A stretch of DNA of 46,133 nt. Source: an uncultured Pelagibacteraceae bacterium. Its GTDB lineage: Bacteria; Pseudomonadota; Alphaproteobacteria; Pelagibacterales; Pelagibacteraceae. A program made the translations under genes and the position numbers. The stretch is taken from positions 1 to 46,133 of the forward strand of contig CACELK010000011.1 in assembly GCA_902560245.1 (NCBI GenBank). Direction: 5' to 3'. Numbering within the stretch: position 1 is the first letter of the stretch; the number at the start of each line of letters is the position of its first letter. Below, one piece after another: positions 35,860 to 44,762 of this stretch. The notes under the pieces are model-generated. The model did no database searches. It was not told where the DNA came from and was given only the letters and a program-made list of their open reading frames with translations.

Positions 35860-37577
35860 TGGCAAAGTTTAATAAAAAAAAATTACCAAGTAGGCATACA
35901 TCATTAGGACCGGATAAAGCGCCACAAAGATCATTTTATTACGCAATGAATTTAACTGAAAAAGATGTTGCTAAACCATTTGTTGGAGTGGTTTCTACAT
36001 GGAATGAAGCGGCACCTTGTAATATAGCATTAATGAGACAGGCGCAGTCTGTTAAAAAAGGTGTTAGTCTATCAGGCGGTACACCAAGAGAGTTTTGTAC
36101 AATTACAGTTACAGACGGTATTGCTATGGGTCATGAAGGAATGAAATCTTCACTTATCTCAAGAGATGTAATTGCAGATTCAACCGAACTAACAGTAAGA
36201 GGGCATTGTTACGATGCTCTAGTTGGAGTTGCAGGTTGTGATAAATCATTACCAGGATTAATGATGGCAATGGTTCGATTAAATGTTCCAAGTGTTTTTA
36301 TATATGGCGGCTCAATTCTTCCAGGTAGATTTAATGGAAAGGATGTAACTGTAGTAGATGTATTTGAAGGTGTTGGAAAATATTCTTCAGGAAAAATGAC
36401 TAAGCATGCTTTAAGAAAATTAGAATTAATAGCATGTCCAAGTGCTGGTGCTTGTGGTGGACAATTTACAGCTAATACAATGGCGTGTGTTTCTGAAGCA
36501 ATTGGTTTAGCTTTACCTTATTCAGCTGGTACTCCTGCACCATACGAGCAGAGAGATAAATATGCATTACTAAGTGGCAAGGCAGTAATGAATCTATTAA
36601 AAAGAAATATCAGACCAAGACAAATTGTAACTCGAAAATCATTAGAAAATGCAGCCACGATTGTTGCTGCAACTGGTGGATCAACTAATGCAGCTTTACA
36701 TTTGCCAGCATTAGCAAATGAGATTGGAATTAAATTTGATTTAATGGATGTTGCAAAAATATTTAAAAAAACACCTTATCTTGCAGATTTAAAACCAGGT
36801 GGAAAATATGTAGCTAAAGATATGTGGCAAGCAGGTGGAGTTCCAATGTTACTTAAGACACTTATGGATGGTGGTTATATTCATGGTGACTGTATGACAG
36901 TTACTGGAAAAACTATGAGACAAAATTTAAAAAATGTTAAATTTAATCTCAAACAAAAAGTGATGCGTAAATATAACAATCCTTTATCACCAGATGGCGG
37001 TGTAGTAGGACTTAAAGGTAATTTAGCACCCGAAGGTGCAATTGTAAAAGTTGCTGGGTTAAAAAAATTACAGTTTACTGGAAGAGCAAGATGTTTTGAT
37101 ACAGAAGAGGCTGCATATAAAGCTGTTAAAAATAGAAAATATAAAGATGGTGATATTATAATAATTAGATACGAAGGACCAAAAGGTGGACCTGGTATGC
37201 GAGAAATGCTTCAAACAACAGGAGCGATTTACGGTCAAGGCAAAGGTGAGAAAGTAGCTTTAATAACAGACGGAAGGTTTTCAGGAGCCACTAGAGGCTT
37301 TTGTATTGGGCATGTTGGGCCAGAAGCATCTGTAGGAGGACCAATAGCATTACTTAGAAATGGAGATATAATTGATTTAGATGCAAAAAAAGGAACTATT
37401 AACGTTCGTTTATCAAAGAAAGAATTAGCCAAAAGAAGAAAAAAATGGAAACCAAAGAAAATAAACTTTGGTAATGGTACACTTTGGAAATATGCGCAAA
37501 CAGTAGGACCAGCTTATTTAGGCGCACCTACACATCCTGGTGGTAAAAACGAAGTAAAAGTATACGCTGATATTTAA
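35859..37577 (+). CDS. ilvD: Dihydroxy-acid dehydratase
   Basis: A 572-residue Fe-S dehydratase for valine, isoleucine and pantothenate synthesis. Cluster-ligand cysteines are Cys54 (NEAAPCN), Cys127 (GVAGCDK, with the adjacent Lys129 that is carboxylated in relatives) and Cys199 ([16 protein letters not shown]). The C-terminal [20 protein letters not shown] is a family signature. It overlaps valS and the manC-like gene by one base each, which suggests coupled translation. Confidence 0.97.
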   Translation: MAKFNKKKLPSRHTSLGPDKAPQRSFYYAMNLTEKDVAKPFVGVVSTWNEAAPCNIALMRQAQSVKKGVSLSGGTPREFCTITVTDGIAMGHEGMKSSLISRDVIADSTELTVRGHCYDALVGVAGCDKSLPGLMMAMVRLNVPSVFIYGGSILPGRFNGKDVTVVDVFEGVGKYSSGKMTKHALRKLELIACPSAGACGGQFTANTMACVSEAIGLALPYSAGTPAPYEQRDKYALLSGKAVMNLLKRNIRPRQIVTRKSLENAATIVAATGGSTNAALHLPALANEIGIKFDLMDVAKIFKKTPYLADLKPGGKYVAKDMWQAGGVPMLLKTLMDGGYIHGDCMTVTGKTMRQNLKNVKFNLKQKVMRKYNNPLSPDGGVVGLKGNLAPEGAIVKVAGLKKLQFTGRARCFDTEEAAYKAVKNRKYKDGDIIIIRYEGPKGGPGMREMLQTTGAIYGQGKGEKVALITDGRFSGATRGFCIGHVGPEASVGGPIALLRNGDIIDLDAKKGTINVRLSKKELAKRRKKWKPKKINFGNGTLWKYAQTVGPAYLGAPTHPGGKNEVKVYADI

Positions 37578-38782
37578 TGAAAATAAGACCAGTTATTCTT
37601 TGCGGCGGAGCTGGAACAAGACTTTGGCCAAACCAAAAAAACCATCAAGCAAAGCAATTTATTGATTTTGGTGGATGGTCCTTAATACAAAAAACTCTAG
37701 AAAGAATAAAAAACCCAATATTTGATTATCCTATTATCAGCACAAACTTTAAATATTTAAAACAAGTAAGACAATCTTTAAAAAAAAATAAAGTTAAAAA
37801 ATATAAAATTATATTAGAACCTGCAAAAAAGAATACTGCACCCGCAATATTATCTTCAGCTTTAATAAAAGAAATTCCCAATAACCAGCCATTAATGTAT
37901 TTTGCTGCAGATCATTTAATAGAAAAATCAAGTATTTTAATCAGATCTTTGAATAAAAATAAGAAAAATTTAGATGATAGAAATATATTTATATTCGGCA
38001 TCAAACCCAATAGTCCATCTAGTGATTATGGATATTTTATAACTAAGAAAATTAAAAATAATATTAATAAAGTTATCAAGTTTATTGAAAAACCAAATCA
38101 TTCAAAAGCTGAATCAGTTATTAAAAAAAAAGGATACTGGAATTCTGGTATGTTTTTTTTAAGAAAAGACTCAATAATTAATAATTTTAAAAAATACCAA
38201 AATAAAACTTATAAAAGCTGTTTGGCCTCTGTAAACAAGGCTAAATATAGAAATAATACATATTATTTGAATAAATCTTCTTTTATTAAATCGATCGAAA
38301 AGTCTTTTGATTATGCAATTCTTGAAAAATCGAAATTAATAAATGCAATAAAATTAGATATACCTTGGTCTGATCTTGGGAGTTGGAGAGAAATTTCTAA
38401 AATTTATAAAAAGAATAAATCCAGATATTTTAAGAAAAAAAATGTATTTTATAGACCTTGGGGTAGGTATGTAAATTTATTTGAAGGTAAAAATTTTCTT
38501 GTAAAAGAACTTGTAGTTAACTCTCATTCATCTATTAGTTTACAAAAACATCATCATAGATCAGAACATTGGATGATCACTCATGGAAAACCAAAAATTA
38601 CAATTAATAAAAAAAAGTTTTACAAAACACCAGATCAATCAGTATTTATACCAAGAGGAGCTATTCATAGAATTGAAAATGATTTTAAAAAACCAATTAA
38701 AATTATTGAAGTTCAAACCGGACCTATCTTAAAAGAGACTGATATAGTTAGATATCAGGATATTTACGGAAGAATAAAATAA
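37577..38782 (+). CDS. Mannose-1-phosphate guanylyltransferase / mannose-6-phosphate isomerase (ManC/AlgA type)
   Basis: A 401-residue protein, shorter than the usual ~470. Residues 1-~270 form the nucleotidyltransferase (ILCGGAGTRLWPNQ, then KQFIDFGG, ILEPAKKNTAPAIL, FAADHLIEK, FIEKPNHSKAE). Residues ~295-401 form a type II phosphomannose isomerase cupin (RPWGRYVNLFEGKNF, LQKHHHRSEHW, FIPRGAIHRIEN). Both halves look intact, so it may make GDP-mannose from mannose-6-phosphate for surface sugars. No other sugar gene is nearby, and it is coupled to ilvD by a 1-base overlap. Confidence 0.88.
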   Translation: MKIRPVILCGGAGTRLWPNQKNHQAKQFIDFGGWSLIQKTLERIKNPIFDYPIISTNFKYLKQVRQSLKKNKVKKYKIILEPAKKNTAPAILSSALIKEIPNNQPLMYFAADHLIEKSSILIRSLNKNKKNLDDRNIFIFGIKPNSPSSDYGYFITKKIKNNINKVIKFIEKPNHSKAESVIKKKGYWNSGMFFLRKDSIINNFKKYQNKTYKSCLASVNKAKYRNNTYYLNKSSFIKSIEKSFDYAILEKSKLINAIKLDIPWSDLGSWREISKIYKKNKSRYFKKKNVFYRPWGRYVNLFEGKNFLVKELVVNSHSSISLQKHHHRSEHWMITHGKPKITINKKKFYKTPDQSVFIPRGAIHRIENDFKKPIKIIEVQTGPILKETDIVRYQDIYGRIK

Positions 38783-38800
38783 AAAACTTAAAATCAATCT

Positions 38801-39640
38801 ATGGATAATGTTGTTTTTTTAATAGTTATGTTAGCTGCAATATTACATGCTTCATGGAATGGCATGGTTAAAAAGCATTCTGATAAAGTTGTTGCTGTTG
38901 CTGGTATAATTTTTGGACATGTTCCATTTTCTATAATAGCTATAATTATACTTCCAGCCCCAACTCCAGAGAGTATTCCATACATTATTGTGAGTATTTT
39001 CATTCATCAGGGTTATCAATGGTTTTTATTAAGCTCCTATCAAATTGGAGATTTAACCAAAGTATATCCTATAGCTAGAGGTACTGGGCCATTAGTAGCA
39101 ACTTTAGTTTCTATTTTATTTCTAGGGTTAATTTTGGATATAATAACGATATTAGCAATATTGATAATTTGTGTTGGAATTATAATACTTGGTGTTTTTG
39201 ATAAGGCTAAAAAGAATTTTACAGTAATTAAATATTCATTACTAACAGGGTTGTTTATTGGTTCATACTCTCTAGTTGATGGGCATGGAGCAAGATTAAG
39301 CCAATCAGCAATATCTTTCGTGAGTTGGTCTTTTCTAATAAATGCAATAATTTTTCCATTTGCTTTAAGATTACGTAATGAAAAAAATGTTCTACAAAGA
39401 GTATATACAGAAGGAAAACAAATCTTTTTAATAGGAATATTATTTTCGTATGCAAGTTATGTTTTAGTAGTTTGGGCTTTCACAAAAGCTCCAATTCCAG
39501 TAGTTACCTCATTAAGAGAAACAAGCATATTTTTTACTTTGTTAATAGGATACTTTTTCTTAAAGGAGAAGATCACACCAATAAAAATCTTCTCAATATT
39601 AATGATATTGAGTGGGGTAGTAGCACTAAAATTACTTTAA
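38801..39640 (+). CDS. EamA-family (drug/metabolite transporter superfamily) membrane protein
   Basis: A 279-residue protein with about ten hydrophobic helices arranged as two EamA repeats. The first repeat has AAILHASWNGMVKK, and TKVYPIARGTGPLVATLVSILFLG at its end; the second repeat ends with TKAPIPVVTSLRETSIFFTLLIGYFFLKEKIT, the usual EamA terminal pair. Substrate cannot be told; relatives export or import amino acids, sugars or other small metabolites. It starts 18 bases after the manC-like gene and ends 56 bases before phoR. Confidence 0.88.
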   Translation: MDNVVFLIVMLAAILHASWNGMVKKHSDKVVAVAGIIFGHVPFSIIAIIILPAPTPESIPYIIVSIFIHQGYQWFLLSSYQIGDLTKVYPIARGTGPLVATLVSILFLGLILDIITILAILIICVGIIILGVFDKAKKNFTVIKYSLLTGLFIGSYSLVDGHGARLSQSAISFVSWSFLINAIIFPFALRLRNEKNVLQRVYTEGKQIFLIGILFSYASYVLVVWAFTKAPIPVVTSLRETSIFFTLLIGYFFLKEKITPIKIFSILMILSGVVALKLL

Positions 39641-39657
39641 ATAAGAAATATTTTACA

Positions 39658-39691
39658 ATTTAACAAATCTGTAACATTTAAATGGGATAAT
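39658..39691 (+). promoter_or_regulatory. PHO box and -10 element of phoR
   Basis: ATTTAAC-AAAT-CTGTAAC (39658-39675) is two 7-base direct repeats spaced 4 bases apart, the geometry of the PhoB binding unit. GATAAT (39686-39691) follows after exactly 10 bases. The start site would be at or within a base of the ATG at 39697, so the phoR message is probably leaderless; no Shine-Dalgarno sequence is present. Confidence 0.75.
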
Positions 39692-39696
39692 ATTGT

Positions 39697-40854
39697 ATGG
39701 AACTTTTAACATTTATTTTAATAATCATAATAGCTATTTTATTATTTTTTCTTTTAAAAAAAGAAAGAGTCTTAGGTATTAATACTGAAGTTAAAATTGA
39801 AGATAAAAAATTAGATGAAGATGAAAGTAAGAAATATAGAGAAACTATTTATAATCTTTTAAATTACATTCCAGAAGGAATTATAATTCTAAACAAATCT
39901 AAGGAAATAATATTTAGCAATAGTTCAGCCAGTAAAAGATTTCAAACAAAGTTGAATGAAAATATAAGTGGATTTTTAAGAAATCCAGACTTGTTAAGTT
40001 CAATTGAGAAAGCTTTTAATGGAGAAAATTCTAATGACCTTGAAATAGAACTACGAAACCCTTCAGTTCTTAGAATGAATGTAACAATTTACCAAGATAA
40101 TCATAATTTATTTTTTGATGAGCCATCTTGCTTGCTTTTTATGAGAGATTTGACTGAATTTCATAAATTTCAACAATTAAAATCAGACTTTGTTGCAAAT
40201 GTTTCACACGAACTTAGAACCCCATTGCAATCTATTAAGATGGGACTTGAGACATTTGAAAATAATGCAGATTTAAAAAAGAACTCTGAAGTTACTAATT
40301 TATTACCAATAATGAGCTCACAATCTGAAAGAATGGAAAATTTAATAAGAGATTTATTATCTCTTTCAAAAATTGAGCTACAAGAACATATAAGACCTAC
40401 ACACGAAATAGATTTAATAGAAGTACTTAGTTACGTGATTAAAACTTATGAAAACATTGTTAAAAAAAATAACATTAATTTAAATCTGCAAAAAACTGAG
40501 AATTTCAAAATTATTGGTGATCGGGATAAATTAATTGAAATTTTTACTAACCTTATTGATAATTCAATTAAATATAGTGAGAAGGGTAAAGAAATTAAAA
40601 TTGCTACGAAAAAAGAGGGTGATTTAAATATTGTCTCTATATCAGACCAAGGGATAGGAATACCCAAGGAATTTATTCATAGAATCACTGAAAGATTTTT
40701 CACTGTTGATCCTAGTAAAAGTCGGAGTGTAGGTGGTACAGGTTTAGGACTAGCTATTGTTAAACATCTAGTTTCTCAACATAGGGGCGAAATGATTATT
40801 AATAGTGAGCAAAATCAAGGAACTACTATAGATTTGAAATTTAATTCAATTTAA
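39697..40854 (+). CDS. phoR: Phosphate regulon sensor histidine kinase PhoR
   Basis: A 385-residue kinase with one N-terminal transmembrane helix (residues ~2-20), a PAS domain (~45-150, LNYIPEGIIILNKSKEIIFSN-like start), then the kinase core. The phospho-acceptor is His171 in FVANVSHELRTPL; N-box NLIDNSIKYS, G-boxes SDQGIGIPKE and GGTGLGLAIVKHL are intact. It is a short PhoR with a single anchor. A PHO box lies directly upstream, so it should be self-induced through PhoB. The pst operon follows. Confidence 0.93.
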   Translation: MELLTFILIIIIAILLFFLLKKERVLGINTEVKIEDKKLDEDESKKYRETIYNLLNYIPEGIIILNKSKEIIFSNSSASKRFQTKLNENISGFLRNPDLLSSIEKAFNGENSNDLEIELRNPSVLRMNVTIYQDNHNLFFDEPSCLLFMRDLTEFHKFQQLKSDFVANVSHELRTPLQSIKMGLETFENNADLKKNSEVTNLLPIMSSQSERMENLIRDLLSLSKIELQEHIRPTHEIDLIEVLSYVIKTYENIVKKNNINLNLQKTENFKIIGDRDKLIEIFTNLIDNSIKYSEKGKEIKIATKKEGDLNIVSISDQGIGIPKEFIHRITERFFTVDPSKSRSVGGTGLGLAIVKHLVSQHRGEMIINSEQNQGTTIDLKFNSI

Positions 40855-40874
40855 TTCAACTAAAAAGTTAGCCT

Positions 40875-40908
40875 TTGTAACAAAACTTTAACTTTCCTTT
40901 AATAAAAT
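40875..40908 (+). promoter_or_regulatory. PHO box and -10 element of pstS
   Basis: TTGTAAC-AAAA-CTTTAAC (40875-40892) matches the 7-4-7 PHO-box layout. TAAAAT (40903-40908) lies exactly 10 bases downstream. A third repeat-like unit, CTTTAAT at 40897-40903, continues the 11-base period but overlaps this -10. The leader of ~47 bases ends with a strong ribosome-binding site, AAGGAGAA (40953-40960). Confidence 0.8.
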
Positions 40909-40962
40909 ATTTAAGATTTAGATTTATTTATTGATGCATAACGAATCTAAAAAAGGAGAAAT

Positions 40963-41991
40963 ATGAATAGATTAGTAAAAATTTTATTAGGGTTTCTTTT
41001 AGTACTTAGTTTTACAACAACAAGTTACGCAAGAGATCAAATAAAAATTGTAGGTTCTTCTACTGTTTACCCATATGCTACAGTTGTGGCTGAAAAGTTT
41101 GGAAAAGGTGGAAAATTCAAGACACCAGTAATCGAAAGTACAGGGACTGGTGGAGGAATGAAATTGTTCTGCGCAGGTGTAGGAGCAAATCATCCTGATA
41201 TAACAAATGCATCAAGAGCAATTAAAACAAAAGAAAAAACTCTATGTGAAAAAAATGGAGTTGCTGAAATTATTGAAATAGTAATAGGTAATGATGGTAT
41301 TTCATTTGCACACTCAGTGAATGCTCCAGATGCAGACTTCACAAAAGAACAATTATGGAGAGCTTTAGCATCTAAAGTAGACATTGATGGAAAACTTGTT
41401 GAAAATCCATATAAAAATTGGAGTGATATAGATGCTAATCTTCCAAATAAAAAGATTGAAATATTAGTTGCACCTCCAACATCAGGTACTAGAGATGCAT
41501 GGAATTCATTAGTTATGGTTAAAGGATGCACTAAAACAGCTAAATCTCTTTATGATGCTGAAGGTAAAAAAGCTAAAAAGGAATGTGCTAAAATTAGAGA
41601 AGATGGATACGCTGTTGAAGCTGGTGAAAATGATACTTTAATTGTACAAAAACTTTCATCTAATCCTGATGCATATGGTTTTTTTGGTTATAGTTACTTA
41701 GTTGCCAACAAAGATAAAATAAAAGCATCATCTATTAATGGTGTTCAGCCATCATTAGAAGGTATCCAAGATTATTCTTATCCAATTGCAAGACCATTGT
41801 TCTTTTATGTAAAAAAAGCTCACATTGGAGTAATTCCAGGCATTAAAGAGTTTCTTAAAGAATTTACTTCGAAAAAAGCAATGAGTAACAGAGGTTATTT
41901 AGCTGAAATAGGACTTGTTCCTTTAGCTTCAGATAAATACAAAGTTACTAGAACAGCTGCAGTAGATCTGAATACAATCAAGTTAAAATAA
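40963..41991 (+). CDS. pstS: Phosphate ABC transporter substrate-binding protein PstS
   Basis: A 342-residue periplasmic phosphate-binding protein. The signal peptide is residues 1-~23 (VKILLGFLLVLSFTTTSYA). The mature start IKIVGSSTVYPYATVVAEKF, STGTGGGMKLFCAG with the phosphate-binding Ser/Thr loop, and PPTSGTRDAWNSLV are typical. It has a PHO box, a strong ribosome-binding site and its own terminator, as expected for an abundant binding protein induced by phosphate starvation. Confidence 0.97.
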   Translation: MNRLVKILLGFLLVLSFTTTSYARDQIKIVGSSTVYPYATVVAEKFGKGGKFKTPVIESTGTGGGMKLFCAGVGANHPDITNASRAIKTKEKTLCEKNGVAEIIEIVIGNDGISFAHSVNAPDADFTKEQLWRALASKVDIDGKLVENPYKNWSDIDANLPNKKIEILVAPPTSGTRDAWNSLVMVKGCTKTAKSLYDAEGKKAKKECAKIREDGYAVEAGENDTLIVQKLSSNPDAYGFFGYSYLVANKDKIKASSINGVQPSLEGIQDYSYPIARPLFFYVKKAHIGVIPGIKEFLKEFTSKKAMSNRGYLAEIGLVPLASDKYKVTRTAAVDLNTIKLK

Positions 41992-42006
41992 TTTTCATTT
42001 ATACCC

Positions 42007-42038
42007 AAAAAAAGGCCAGTAATAACTGGCCTTTTTTG
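42007..42038 (+). terminator. Terminator after pstS
   Basis: AGGCCAGT (42013-42020), loop AATA, ACTGGCCT (42025-42032), followed by a T-run, with an A-run before the stem that can pair with it. It begins about 16 bases after the pstS stop and separates pstS from pstC, which has its own PHO box. Confidence 0.95.
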
Positions 42039-42060
42039 TTTATTCAATCTTAGATTTAAT

Positions 42061-42094
42061 TTGTAATATTTCTGTAACATTAAGAATATATCAC
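42061..42094 (+). promoter_or_regulatory. PHO box and candidate -10 element of pstC
   Basis: TTGTAAT-ATTT-CTGTAAC (42061-42078) has the same 7-4-7 layout as the boxes before phoR and pstS. TATCAC (42089-42094) lies exactly 10 bases downstream; TATATC (42087-42092) is an alternative. Transcription would start within about 4-6 bases of the pstC ATG at 42104, leaving almost no leader. Confidence 0.65.
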
Positions 42095-42103
42095 TCAGGG
42101 CGA

Positions 42104-43507
42104 ATGAACATAGTTCTAATATTTTTAATCACTATATTTTCTGTCTCTTTGTTTTTCTATGGAAAATCAAAAACTAAAACCATTTCTATCAAAGATAATA
42201 TCAAATTAAATGCTCTACCAAAATTTTATGGATACTATCTTGTTTTGTGGTGTTCAATACCAGCATTAGTATTTTTATTGGTCTGGTCATTATTTGAACC
42301 CGTAATCATTAAATCTATAATTATTGAAACAGCTGCAAATCAAGGTGCAATTTTTAGTGATAAAAATGAAGCAAATTTAATATATGAAAAAATTAAGGCT
42401 ATTCATTTAGGTACTTATTTTGGAGATATAGACAGTATATTAAAAGAAAGTGCACTTGCTTATGCAAAATTTATAAATCTTTTTACAAATTCAAAAGTAG
42501 TTTTAATTTTTGGAATAATTATAGCCTCAGTTATTTACTCTTTAAAAAAAATAAAAAATAACAATAAAGCTAGAGACGATGTGGAGGTTATTTTAAAGGG
42601 TTTATTGTTTGTATCTTCTTTAATAGCTATTTTAACCACTCTCGGAATAATATTTTCACTACTTTTTGAAAGTATAAAGTTTTTTTCAGTCATTAATATT
42701 TTTGATTATCTATTTGGTACAAATTGGAGTCCCCAAAGAGCCTTCGTTAGAGATGCCTCATCAATAACTGCAGCTGAATTTGAAGAGTTAAAAGATGCTT
42801 TTGGCTTTATTCCATTAATTGCAGGTACATCTTTCATAGCTTTTATTGCAATGTTGGTAGCTGTTCCTATTGGTCTATTTTCAGGAATTTACATGGCTGA
42901 ATATGCTTCAATTAAAGTAAGAAGAATTTCAAAACCAATTATTGAAATTTTAGCAGGAATACCAACTGTAGTTTATGGTTTCTTTGCTGCATTAACTGTT
43001 GGACCTTTTTTTAGACAAGTAGGTGAAAATTTAGGATTAACTGTTTCATCTGAAAGTGCTTTAGCTGCAGGATTAATTATGGGAATAATGATTATTCCTT
43101 ATGTTTCATCTTTATCTGATGACGTAATTAATTCTGTACCACAATCATTAAGAGACGGTTCATATGCTGTAGGAGCCACTAAATCAGAAACAATTAAACA
43201 AGTCGTGATACCTGCAGCTCTTCCAGGGATAATAGGATCAGTTCTATTAGCAGTGTCAAGAGCGATAGGTGAAACAATGATAGTTGTTATGGCAGCTGGC
43301 CTTGCTGCAAATCTTACAATCAACCCTTTAGAGTCTACTACAACAATCACAACTCAAATTGTAATGATACTTGTTGGTGACCAAGAATTTGATAGTCCGA
43401 AAACTCAATCTGCTTTTGCTTTAGGACTTACATTATTTGTAGCAACATTAATATTGAATTATATCGCTCAAAGAGCAGTCAAAAAATATAGAGAGAAGTA
43501 TGACTAA
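42104..43507 (+). CDS. pstC: Phosphate ABC transporter permease PstC
   Basis: A 467-residue inner-membrane permease, longer than the ~320 residues of E. coli PstC. The N-terminal ~200 residues with three helices match the extra PstC N-terminal region found in alphaproteobacteria. The core permease (about residues 235-467) has FSGIYMAEYAS, IEILAGIPTVVYGFFA and the EAA loop SLRDGSYAVGATKSETIKQVVIPAALPGI. It has its own PHO box and overlaps pstA by 8 bases. Confidence 0.95.
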   Translation: MNIVLIFLITIFSVSLFFYGKSKTKTISIKDNIKLNALPKFYGYYLVLWCSIPALVFLLVWSLFEPVIIKSIIIETAANQGAIFSDKNEANLIYEKIKAIHLGTYFGDIDSILKESALAYAKFINLFTNSKVVLIFGIIIASVIYSLKKIKNNNKARDDVEVILKGLLFVSSLIAILTTLGIIFSLLFESIKFFSVINIFDYLFGTNWSPQRAFVRDASSITAAEFEELKDAFGFIPLIAGTSFIAFIAMLVAVPIGLFSGIYMAEYASIKVRRISKPIIEILAGIPTVVYGFFAALTVGPFFRQVGENLGLTVSSESALAAGLIMGIMIIPYVSSLSDDVINSVPQSLRDGSYAVGATKSETIKQVVIPAALPGIIGSVLLAVSRAIGETMIVVMAAGLAANLTINPLESTTTITTQIVMILVGDQEFDSPKTQSAFALGLTLFVATLILNYIAQRAVKKYREKYD

Positions 43508-44762
43508 AGAAGAAAGATTAAAAAAAAGACACCGAGCAGAAAAAAGATTTAGATTTTACGGTTTAACATCTATCTTTGTTGCTTTGTTGTTTGTTATTAT
43601 TCTAGTTCAAAATATTTTCTCAAAAGGAAGTTCAGCCTTTAAAAAAACAGTAATCAGCACTGAAGTTTTCTTTGATCAGGAATTACTAGAAATTCAAAAT
43701 GGTGCATCCCAAGAAGAAATAATGGAAGCTGATTTTTACGATATAATGATAGAAAATTTAATAAAGGCTTATCCAGCAAAAGATAGAGATGAGGAAGATG
43801 AATTATTAAAACTATTTAGTGGTGATGCTGAAATTGAGATTAAAAAAGCTTTTTTAAATGATAATAACTTAATAGGTCAAACAATTACATTAGATTTAAC
43901 AGCCTCTGATGACATTGATCAATTACATAAAGGTAATTATCCAAGAGATTTACCCGAGGAAAGAAGAAGAATTTCTGATTTTCAATTAGTTATTTATGAT
44001 TATTTTGTTGAAAATAAAAAGATAAGTAAAAATTTTAACAATTATTTTTTTAACAATGGTGACTCTAGAGATCCAGAACTAGCAGGTATAGGTGGAGCTT
44101 TAGTTGGATCATTTTATAGTATTTTAATTTGTTTATTATTAGCTTTTCCAGTGGCTGTTCTAGCGTCGATTTACTTGGAAGAGTTCGCTCCAAAAAATAA
44201 AATTACAGATTTTATTGAAATTAATATAAATAATTTAGCAGCAGTTCCATCTATTGTTTACGGATTACTTGCTTTACAAATTTTGCTTGCAACTATCCAA
44301 TTACCGAGATCAACACCATTAGTTGCTGGAATAACTTTAGCGTTAATGACTTTACCAAGAATTATTATTCCATGTAGAGCTTCATTAAAAGCTGTTCCAC
44401 CTTCAATAAGAGAGGGCGCTTTAGCAGTTGGTGCATCTAAATTTCAATCTGTTTTTCATCATGTAGTACCGTTAGCACTACCTGGCACTTTATCAGGAAC
44501 TATAATCGGATTAGCTCAAGCATTAGGTGAAACTGCACCACTTATATTAATTGGAATGGTGGCATTTGTTGTTGACATACCGTCAAGCCCAGTTGATCCA
44601 TCATCTTCTTTACCTGTTCAAGTGTATTTATGGTCTGAGTCTGCAGAAAGAGGTTTTGTTGAAAAAACCTCAGCAACTATTATGATGCTTTTAAGCTTTT
44701 TAATTGTAATGAATTTTATTGCTGTCTACTTAAGACAAAAATTTGAAAAACGATGGAACTAA
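43500..44762 (+). CDS. pstA: Phosphate ABC transporter permease PstA
   Basis: A 420-residue inner-membrane permease. After one N-terminal helix (residues ~20-40) comes an extracytoplasmic segment of ~130 residues, the PstA N-terminal extension common in alphaproteobacteria. The permease core has GALVGSFYSILICLLLAFPVAV, ININNLAAVPSIVYGLLALQ and the EAA loop SIREGALAVGASKFQSVFHHVVPLALPG. The start lies 8 bases inside pstC and pstB begins right after its stop. Confidence 0.95.
   Translation: MTKEERLKKRHRAEKRFRFYGLTSIFVALLFVIILVQNIFSKGSSAFKKTVISTEVFFDQELLEIQNGASQEEIMEADFYDIMIENLIKAYPAKDRDEEDELLKLFSGDAEIEIKKAFLNDNNLIGQTITLDLTASDDIDQLHKGNYPRDLPEERRRISDFQLVIYDYFVENKKISKNFNNYFFNNGDSRDPELAGIGGALVGSFYSILICLLLAFPVAVLASIYLEEFAPKNKITDFIEININNLAAVPSIVYGLLALQILLATIQLPRSTPLVAGITLALMTLPRIIIPCRASLKAVPPSIREGALAVGASKFQSVFHHVVPLALPGTLSGTIIGLAQALGETAPLILIGMVAFVVDIPSSPVDPSSSLPVQVYLWSESAERGFVEKTSATIMMLLSFLIVMNFIAVYLRQKFEKRWN

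Noticed and set aside
39472..39663. Small protein gene overlapping the end of the EamA transporter
   Set aside because: It is an out-of-frame shadow of the conserved C-terminal EamA helices and runs into the phoR PHO box.
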